Positions 7,940 through 14,600 of a stretch of 14,600 bases of DNA are shown in pieces (the stretch's first letter is position 1; every line of letters begins with the position of its first letter). The DNA comes from Dictyocoela muelleri (taxonomy: Eukaryota > Microsporidia), in contig SDVU01000348.1 in assembly GCA_016256075.1 (NCBI GenBank), forward strand, positions 1 through 14,600. Reading direction: 5' to 3'. A program made the position numbers and the translations under genes. Under the pieces are notes generated by a model that saw only the letters and a list, made by a program, of their open reading frames with translations, searched no databases and had not been told where the DNA came from.

Positions 7940-8215
7940 TCTTTAAGTTTATTAAATTTTTCAATTATATTTCTTCCCAATATAACATCATTTACTTTAT
8001 AAGAAATTACATAGAATGTATCATTGACTATTTTATTTTTATAATTGACATTTAATATTAAAGATTGATTTGATTTTATAACATTTCCATTAAATAATGT
8101 TATATTTATGGGTTCATATAGCATTATTGACTTCGGATTTCAACTTTCTCATAATTTTACGTGTTATTATGTTAATAGTCGACCCGGTATCGAATAAAGC
8201 TTTTAAATTCAGTTC
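7940..8215 (-). pseudogene. Copy A aspartic protease region (fossil)
   Basis: The retropepsin catalytic motif FDTGST is coded at about 8183-8194, and the ILGRN flap-end motif lies near 7970-7985. The region sits between the gag zinc knuckle and RT, as expected for Ty3/gypsy. Confidence 0.85.
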
Positions 8216-8269
8216 GTTTAATTTTATATTCTCAAGTTTTAAATTTTTATCTTTTGTATTCTCATTTGC

Positions 8270-9102
8270 CATCATTCTTCTTAATACAATATTTTGCTAT
8301 ATGTCCTGGTTTGTTGCACTTGAAACAAAGTTTTTCTTGAATAAAATTTTTCTCTTTGAAAATATCTAGCTTTTGTTTTCTTGGTTTATTAAGATGGGTA
8401 TTATACTTTAAGTTTTCGTGACCCAGTATATTTTTAACTTTACTTTTTCTGTTATCATCTAATTCTTCTAGTCTCTGAATAATTATAGTCAGCTCATCTG
8501 TACTATATAATATGCACTGTATTAGTTTTGGTGCCCAATCACCCCGTAATTTTTTTATAATTTCTTTATCCTCTTCATCAGTCGTTCTATATGTTGATTT
8601 TAGTCTGTTTAAATATTCTGACTAACTTTCTTCTTTAAAAATTTATTTATTTGATACTATTTTTACCTTTTATAAAATTTTTTAATTTATCTAGAAAGGT
8701 ATCTAAATTATTTGGAAGGTTTCCTCTGCTGCCCATCTCGAAGTACTATTCTTGTATGCTATTATCGCTTCTTTATACGATATACATAAACTTCTCTTTT
8801 AGGCTAAACTCTGCAAAATTTCGACTTTCACACAACATGAATAATTTAACATCAAGATCTTTTTTATCCATTCCCGTAAACAATTTAATGTTTGTCTTTA
8901 ACATGTGCGACTGTGCAGTAGGATCAATTTCTTCTCTGATTGATCCGTTTGACTGCTCTTGCCTTTCGTTACATTTCGCAAGATTGTAAGAATCTTTATT
9001 TCTTTGGTTGAATTTTCTTTGGTTGGATTTTCTTTGGTTGGATTTTCTCTGGTTGCTACCAGAGGCCGCAAGAAATGAATAAAAAGATTTCTTAATAACC
9101 AT
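8270..9102 (-). pseudogene. Copy A gag region with zinc knuckle (fossil)
   Basis: It starts near 9102 just inside the LTR. Near the N-terminus is a run of Ser-Asn-Gln-Arg-Lys repeats coded by a 15-bp tandem repeat (8997-9058). A helical capsid-like middle follows, and at 8286-8327 a CCHC zinc knuckle (C-x2-C-x4-H-x4-C) that would bind nucleic acid. The region is inactive. Confidence 0.85.
8997..9058 (-). repeat. 15-bp tandem repeat in gag of copy A
   Basis: About four units of a 15-bp repeat (TTTCTTTGGTTGGAT on the + strand) encode Asn-Gln-Arg-Lys-Ser. The equivalent place in copy B (about 12505-12530) has only one to two units. Confidence 0.75.
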
Positions 9103-9138
9103 ACTTTATTTAAAATCTTTTTCTTAAATAGTTTATCA

Positions 9139-9249
9139 TGAAACATATGTTATGATAAACTATTAAACTTATCGTTAATAGTCGTTTCATAAGGCACTGT
9201 TACGATATCCTAGATTGTTTTATAACCTTCTGTATGAAACATTGTTACA
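9139..9249 (-). repeat. Ty3/gypsy LTR shared by copies A and B
   Basis: This is about 111 bp, TG...CA bounded, and differs from 12614-12724 at about 8 sites. It serves as the 5' LTR of copy A and the 3' LTR of copy B. A purine run (CCGGGGGAAG on the minus strand, 9254-9263) just outside it is the polypurine tract of copy B. A TTATAAAA TATA-like box lies at 9218-9225. The outer edge could be a few bases longer. The inner edge is uncertain because both copies share the sequence there, and a 9-bp inverted repeat (9131-9160) straddles it. Confidence 0.7.
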
Positions 9250-9257
9250 TACAACTT

Positions 9258-10140
9258 CCCCCGGCCACGGCTTCAACTGGCTATAATGTCTAATAAATTC
9301 CCTACCATTTTTACACCTGACTTTATAAGTGTTACTACTTATTATTGAAGTGATAATTCCTATTTTATCAAATTCGTTTTCCATTTTAGACTTTTTAGTT
9401 TCATTTTTTATTAATACTTTTTGTTTTAATTGAAAATCAGGCAATTTCTTAATTTAAATTATTTTTCATATTTATTCGAATTTCTTATAATGGCTTCTCT
9501 ATTTTTATTTAATAATGCCATTTCAGGTGTGAAACCCGTACCTCTATGAATCATATTCCTGTTGTAGTTTACTATTACCTTTTCAAGTTTATTCGAAAGC
9601 TTACCCTTCAATTTCTTTAGTTCATCTCTTATTGTTCTATTCAATCGCTCAACCTGTCCATTACTTTGGTGGTAATATGGAACAGTAAATGTAACCTTTA
9701 CATTATTATCCCCCGCCAAAGCTTTAAGCTTATTGTTAGAAAATTCTCGCCATTATCTGCGAATAACTCTTCAAACTTGAATTTAGTATAAATATCGTCA
9801 ATGAATTTTAAGACCTCATGTGTCTTTTTTGAGTTCAATTTTTTTGCAAAAGCATATCGACTGAAGTAATCAATACCTACAATTATAAATTCACCTTTTT
9901 TAACTTCCATTAAATCAAATGCAATTATTTCACCAGGTTTTGAGGTATTTACATATTTTGCATTTTTAAATAATACTTTTGTCTTTCATAAGACATATTT
10001 TACACTTGTTAATAATTTCATTTAACTTTTTGAAATTTATTTCAATATTTTCATTTTTAATTATATTCCATAATGTCTTTCTATAGACACATAGACATGC
10101 AACTGAAGAATTTTGTCTTTCTAATCATTTTTTATTGAAT
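9258..10140 (-). pseudogene. Copy B integrase region (fossil)
   Basis: The parts, in coding order, are the zinc-binding segment (about 9985-10110), the catalytic core with the GIDYFSRY and ADNG motifs and the downstream NGQVERLN segment holding the acidic residue (about 9600-9960), and a C-terminal domain (about 9258-9440) with YKVRCKNGREFIRHYSQLKP, similar to the small barrel at the end of gypsy integrases. Copy A lacks the last two parts. Confidence 0.9.
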
Positions 10141-10144
10141 ATTT

Positions 10145-11330
10145 AACCGAAGTATTTGCAAAAACAGTTCGATTCAATGTATCAGCTTGTACTAATTTTG
10201 AACCTTCGCGATAAATTATTTTAAAATCAAATCTTCTCAATCTTTCTATTTATCTTTGCATCTTCATAGTACAATTCTTTTTTCTTATGGATTTCTTCCA
10301 AGGACTTATGATCAGTTACAATCACAAATTTTTTATGAATTAAATAATACTGCAACTTCTATACAGCCAACAAAACGGCCAACATTTCACGCTCAGATAT
10401 AGTGTAATTGACTTCTGCGCTTTTCAAGACACGTGAAATATAAGAATACTACGATTTACTTGCTTTAATACTGCTCGATTCCCGTTTGTGATGCATCAGT
10501 TTCGAGTATAAACACTTCAGTCATATTTGGCCTAGAATTTCAAGTTTCATTAGCCCAAATATTTTTTAATTCCTTAAAAAGTTGTTTGGTTTCTTCTTTC
10601 CAGATATTTTTTTTCCTTTACCTTTTAATAGATCCAATAATGGCTTGAGTTGGTCGATAAGTTCGAAATGAAAGATCTATCATAATTTATAAGACCTAAA
10701 AATAGACTGAGAATTTTGTTGGTTCTTGGTAGTGGGTATTTTATTATCACATCAGATCTTTTAATTAAGAGTTTTATACAATCATTTTAATTTTGTATCC
10801 CAGAAATTATATTTCTTTTTTAAAAAAATTCGACTTATCCTCATTTATTTCCAAATTATATTCATTCAATCTGGATTTTATTATATCTAAATTCTTTTTA
10901 TGATCTTCAATAGTTTTATAAAATACCAAAATATCATCAATATATAACAGCAATTATTTTCAATCAGATCTTCCAAAATAATAGTCATGCCTTTTTGAAA
11001 TATAGCGGGACTATTTTTATATCCCTGGGGCATTCTTGTAAATTGCATTAGTCTATTGTTTGTATCAAGAAAAGTTGTTTTTTCAAGATCTTCTTTTGAT
11101 AACGGAACTTGAAAAAAACCATATTTTAAGTCGATTAAGCTAAAAATACGCATTCCATTTAAAGATCTGATCATGTTTGGAATATTTGGGATCATAAAAT
11201 CATCCAATTCAACAATATCATTTATACTTATTAAATCCAGTGTAAATCTCAATTCACCTGTTTTTTTTTTCCGGTTTAACACAACTTGAACAACCACAAT
11301 GATCTACTTCGCTCAACTATTTTATCTTTC
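10145..11330 (-). pseudogene. Copy B reverse transcriptase and RNase H region (fossil)
   Basis: The RT palm motifs (FTLDL, FSLIDL, LMQFTRMPQGYKNSPAIFQK) lie around 11000-11260. The YIDD-equivalent box is at 10933-10944, and RNase H is at about 10145-10535. It is collinear with copy A and inactive. Confidence 0.9.
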
Positions 11331-11439
11331 TCATATTTACAAATTAGATCTTTAAAATCATTTTTATCTTTCAAGTTTTTAATAGGCCGTGACCAGCTAA
11401 CTATGTTGTCTTAAATAGTATTTATCTTGCAATGTATAG

Positions 11440-11730
11440 GAAACTCTTTAAGTTTATTAAATTTTTCAATTATATTTCTCCCAATATAACATCAAACAGC
11501 CAAAAAAAATTACATAGAATGTTCCATTGACTTATTTTATTTTTTCTAATTTACATTTAATATTAAAGCCTGATTTGATTTTATAACAGTTCCATTTAAT
11601 AATGTTATATTTATGGGTTTTTTTAGCATTATTGACTGCGTATTTTTTTTAACTTTCTCATAATTTTACGTGTTATTATGTTAATAGTCGACCCGGTATT
11701 GCATAAAGCTTTTAAATTCAGTTCGTTTAA
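11440..11730 (-). pseudogene. Copy B protease region (fossil)
   Basis: This is collinear at the nucleotide level with the protease region of copy A, with the catalytic-loop equivalent near 11690-11700. It is heavily decayed, and recognition depends on the comparison with copy A. Confidence 0.75.
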
Positions 11731-11764
11731 TTTTATATTCTCAAGTTTTAAATTTTTATCTTTT

Positions 11765-12590
11765 GTATTTCCATTTGCCATATTTCTATTATTCTTATTA
11801 ATACAATATTTTGGCTATACGTCCTGGTTTGTTGCACTTGAAACAAAGTTCTTCTTAAATAAAATTTCTCTCTCTGAAAATATCTAGCTTTTGTTCTTTT
11901 CGTTTATTGAGATGGGTATTATACCTTAAGTTTTCGTGACGTAGTATATTTTTAACTTTACCTATCCTGTTATCATCTAATTCTTCTAGTCTTTGGATAA
12001 TTATAGTCAGCTCAATTGTACTATATAATATGCACTGTATTACTATTGGTGAGCAATCACCCCAAATTTTTTTATCCTCTTCATCAGTCGTGCTATATGT
12101 TTATTTTAGTTTGTTTAAATATTCTGACAAACTTTCTTCCTTAAATTTGTTTATTTGATACAAATCTTTACCTTTTATAAATTTTTTAATTTATCTAGAA
12201 ATGTATCTAAATTATTTTAGAGGTTTCCTCTGCTGCCCATCTCGATGCACCATTCTTGTATGCTATTATCGCATCTTTCTAAGATATGCATAAACTTCTC
12301 TTTTAGGCTAAACTCTGCAAAATTTCGACTTTCACACAACATGAATAATTAATCATCAAAATCTTTTCTACCCATTCCCTTAAACAATTTAATGTTTGTC
12401 TTTAACATTTGCGACTGAGCAGTATGATCAATTTGTTCTCTGATTGATCCGGTTGACTGCTCTTGCCTTTCGTTACATTTCGCAAGATTGTAAGAATCTT
12501 TATTTCTTTAGTTTTATTTTCTCTGGTTGCTACCAGAGGCCGAAATAAATGAATAAAAAGATTTCTTAATAACCATATCTTAATTTAAAA
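11765..12590 (-). pseudogene. Copy B gag region with zinc knuckle (fossil)
   Basis: This is collinear with the gag of copy A, with the CCHC zinc-knuckle segment at 11803-11844. The Asn-Gln-Arg-Lys repeat near the N-terminus is shorter than in copy A. The region is inactive. Confidence 0.8.
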
Positions 12591-12613
12591 TCTTTTTCTT
12601 AAATAGTTCATCA

Positions 12614-12724
12614 TGAAACACATGTTATGATAAACTATTAAACTTATCGTTAGTACTCGTTTCATAAGGCACTGTTACAATCTCCTAGATTTTTTTATAA
12701 CCTTCTGTATGTTACATTGTTACA
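12614..12724 (-). repeat. Ty3/gypsy 5' LTR of copy B
   Basis: This 111-bp partner of 9139-9249 is bounded by TG and CA and has a TTATAAAA box at 12693-12700. Outside it lies an AT-rich TATAACTATAACTATA stretch. A target duplication cannot be tested because the other flank is occupied by copy A. Confidence 0.75.
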
Positions 12725-12762
12725 TATAACTATAACTATATAATTATAGTATAATATACAAT

Positions 12763-13064
12763 TGTTCCAGTGTGGTATTGCTGATTAAGACTTGGTCTAA
12801 TATGACAATGAGGCAGAAGGTACTCTCCTAGGTGTAGGGAAGAGTTCGGCGACAGATATAGGCAAAAAAGTAGTGAAAAATAAAAATTCATGAAAAGCTA
12901 CTAATTACCTGTTCCTGCCGAGTCATATATAAAACGAAAATCGCGTATACAGCTAAACTTCTGGGTTTGCTTAGGAAGTTACGTATTATAGGAACACCAA
13001 GAACCGCAGGTCGCAGATCCAAGGTATGAAAAGCTCTCCGGGTTGGCAGCTATGGATGTTGTCA
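12763..13064 (+). ncRNA. Structured RNA-like repeat unit, copy 2 (unknown family)
   Basis: This is about 302 nt, related to 1901-2195, with identical blocks at 12781-12801 (hairpin), 12913-12926, 12929-12954 and 13034-13064, while the spacers have drifted. Several stems are kept while sequence changes: ACTCTCC facing GG-GA-AGAGT replaces the shorter stem of copy 1, and the ACC/GGT hairpin loop changes from AAA to GCA. Upstream there is no A/B-box sequence, only the AT-rich edge of the gypsy LTR, so this copy may be untranscribed or use another promoter. The family is unknown. Confidence 0.5.
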
Positions 13065-13782
13065 ACATGTAAGATAATATATAATTATTATTTATTATAT
13101 ATTTTGATCATAAAATTTTCTAAACTTATAAAATGAATAACTTCAGAGATTTTTTTTGCTTCCACTTTTCATCTTGAAAAATTATTATAAAACAGATATT
13201 TATTAAAATTTTTGTTTTTTTTTTCTTAAAAAAAATTATTTTGCTATTATTTGGTAATTTTTTCTATTTTGTATTAGGATAACTATGTAAAAGTATAATA
13301 TATTTAATTGTGATAAATTACTTTAAAACGACTAAGAACTGTACTAATTCGATTATTTTATGTGAATACTTTGTTTCTTTAGAAAATAATTGTTCTAAAA
13401 GAATACAAAGCCGATTCATTCTTATTCTCATAAAATTTTAAATCAGAATTTTTTGAATTTTAATTAACATTTTGCTAAGGAATAGCATATAAAATTAGAA
13501 TTACATATATATAACATGATATCTATAGATAAGAGTTGCAAAAAAACTTTGTATAGAAGTTTTTAATGTTAACAAACATAATACAATTTGTTACTAATTA
13601 AAGACTTATATTCTTAATATTATAAATATTATTTTATTTATAATCTTTTTCATTCCATATTTCAAGAATTAGGGTTTTTTTTAGCACGCTTACATCGTGT
13701 TAGTCATTTTAAGATAGAAAATCAATCTTTTCCAAATTAAAAAACTTACCTATATGCTTTTAGTATTATTAGATAATATTTT
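13065..13782. other. AT-rich intergenic stretch, nothing recognised
   Basis: There is no coding stretch of useful length, no repeat shared with the rest of the window and no RNA-like block. Confidence 0.5.
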
Positions 13783-13812
13783 GGGGGCTTGTTCGGAAAA
13801 CAGTTTACACCC
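13783..13812 (+). repeat. Possible terminal inverted repeat of the Merlin-like element
   Basis: GGGGGCTTGTTCGGAAAAC starts abruptly after AT-rich DNA, 158 bases beyond the transposase stop. A G-rich end followed by a short inverted repeat fits IS1595/Merlin-type termini. The partner end lies outside the window, so this is untested. Confidence 0.35.
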
Positions 13813-13940
13813 AAGGTAGCTACCTTTTAACTCAATTTTTAAAAAATAAAAATCAAATAAAAAAATTACAAAAATTATTTAACCCCAACTAAATATAAAA
13901 ATAATTTTAAAACATCGAAACTAATTTATTTTATTTTAAA

Positions 13941-14600
13941 TTAAAAAAAATAATTAAAAATTTCTTTTATGATTATTGTAAATATTTTTGAAACTGATTT
14001 AGAATCATAATTTTTCAAAAATCTTTTTCTAAAACTAAATTCCTCTTGCCAAATATCGATATTTTCTCTTTTTATTCCGTGTTGTTTTAGCATCTAACCC
14101 TTTAAGTAAGACCAAAATCATTCAATATTATTTGTATGAACATCATAATCATTAATAAAACCTTCAGAATAATTAACAAATTTATGCTTTAAACCCCGAT
14201 TATCACAAACATCGGGATATGAAGGATGTCCGTCAGTGAATAATACAAAACTAACGCCTATTAATTCGTCGAGCGTCTTCGTAATTGTCTCTTTCTGTCT
14301 ATTTTGAACGCGTTTTATAATAAAATTATTATTTTCCGAATCATAAATCGCGCCTAAAATACAAATCGTATATTTAAATTGATTATCTAATTTATTTGGA
14401 TTTCTAATTACCCCCCCATACCCCCCCTTCTCGAAATGACAGTTTCATCTTCTTCTACCGACCGGCCTATTCCACTCAAAAAATTTGTTTCTTGCATTGA
14501 TTTTTTTAAATATTTCTCTTATTTTTTTTTCTGGCATTAAAAACTGTTTCATTACTCATAGTTGAAATCATGCACTTTATCTGTGAATACGAAAGATTAG
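13941..14600 (-). pseudogene. Merlin/ISXO2-like transposase, 3' part, broken
   Basis: This is a DDE_Tnp_IS1595 (ISXO2-like) domain, as found in Merlin DNA transposons. Visible catalytic-type motifs in order are EEDET with its Asp at 14447-14449, TDGHPSYP with its Asp at about 14232, and HTNNIE with its Glu at 14121-14123. FWSYLKG follows, then a C-terminal tail ending in TAA at 13943-13941. Lesions include two stops around FWSYLKG, a frame change at the paired G7 runs (complement of 14411-14427), and another in an A run near 14525. The gene continues past the window edge, so the N-terminal zinc-binding part and the other terminus are not seen. The family call is firm; the Merlin label is the usual eukaryotic home of this domain. 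Confidence 0.8.

Larger units (their letters stand above)
6161..9249 (-). mobile_element. Ty3/gypsy LTR retrotransposon fossil, copy A (3' end missing)
   Basis: The order on the minus strand is LTR, gag, protease, reverse transcriptase, RNase H, integrase, which is the Ty3/gypsy (Metaviridae) order. The copy is broken, with roughly ten interruptions, and its 3' part from mid-integrase through the 3' LTR is replaced by the palindrome at 5843-6160. It shares the LTR at 9139-9249 with copy B. It appears moderately old. Confidence 0.9.
9139..12724 (-). mobile_element. Ty3/gypsy LTR retrotransposon fossil, copy B (LTR to LTR)
   Basis: This is a full-length 3.6-kb copy with both LTRs and the same gag, protease, reverse transcriptase, RNase H, integrase order as copy A. 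It is more decayed than copy A, with roughly fifteen to twenty interruptions. Its LTRs differ by about 7% by eye, indicating an old insertion, unless the shared LTR comes from recombination. Confidence 0.9.

Noticed and set aside
8097-8989. Two plus-strand hydrophobic open frames (about 8097-8369 and 8651-8989), and a similar one at 11678-11887
   Set aside because: They are antisense to the protease and gag regions of the gypsy fossils. The Phe/Leu-rich composition comes from the Lys/Asn-rich coding strand.
12595-12613. Primer-binding site next to the 5' LTR of copy B
   Set aside because: No clear TGG-initiated tRNA-complementary stretch directly follows the LTR, and the inner LTR edge is not fixed.

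Overview
The window is very AT-rich and reads like a microsporidian genome of the large, transposon-loaded type. The one intact reading frame is rich in Lys, Asn and Ile. It starts directly behind a C run, as microsporidian genes often do. Around it lie relics of Ty3/gypsy, Mutator-like, Tc1/mariner-like and Merlin-like elements. A Hamiltosporidium-like genome is my guess from style alone, with low confidence. No bacterial-type signals and no core metabolic genes are visible.

Layout: 1-391 is AT-rich with nothing recognised. 392-1729 (-) is an intact gene for an unrecognised 445-residue protein with two low-complexity repeat blocks. Divergent from it at 1761-1836 is a tRNA-like sequence with good A and B boxes but poor stems. 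About 65 bases further on, 1901-2195 holds a non-coding, structured-looking unit. A second copy of that unit lies at 12763-13064 in the same orientation. Nearly everything between the two copies is transposon debris. There is a possible small MITE at 2390-2522. A Mutator-like element (3191-4871) has long terminal inverted repeats and a broken FLYWCH/MULE transposase. A Tc1/mariner-like 5' end starts at about 4958. A 318-bp near-perfect palindrome (5843-6160) abuts a truncated Ty3/gypsy fossil (6161-9249), and a second Ty3/gypsy fossil (9139-12724) shares its LTR with the first. After the second RNA-like unit comes featureless AT-rich DNA, then the 3' part of a broken Merlin/ISXO2-type transposase (13941 to the window end), with a possible terminal repeat at 13783.

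Functionally, probably only the 445-residue protein gene and perhaps the RNA-like unit are host-relevant; everything else is mobile-element wreckage. The least explained signal is the pair of about 300-nt units. Blocks of 13 to 31 nt are identical between copies that have otherwise diverged strongly, and several predicted stems are kept. The first copy sits behind a tRNA-like A/B-box sequence, an arrangement known for RNA polymerase III genes with tRNA-like leaders.
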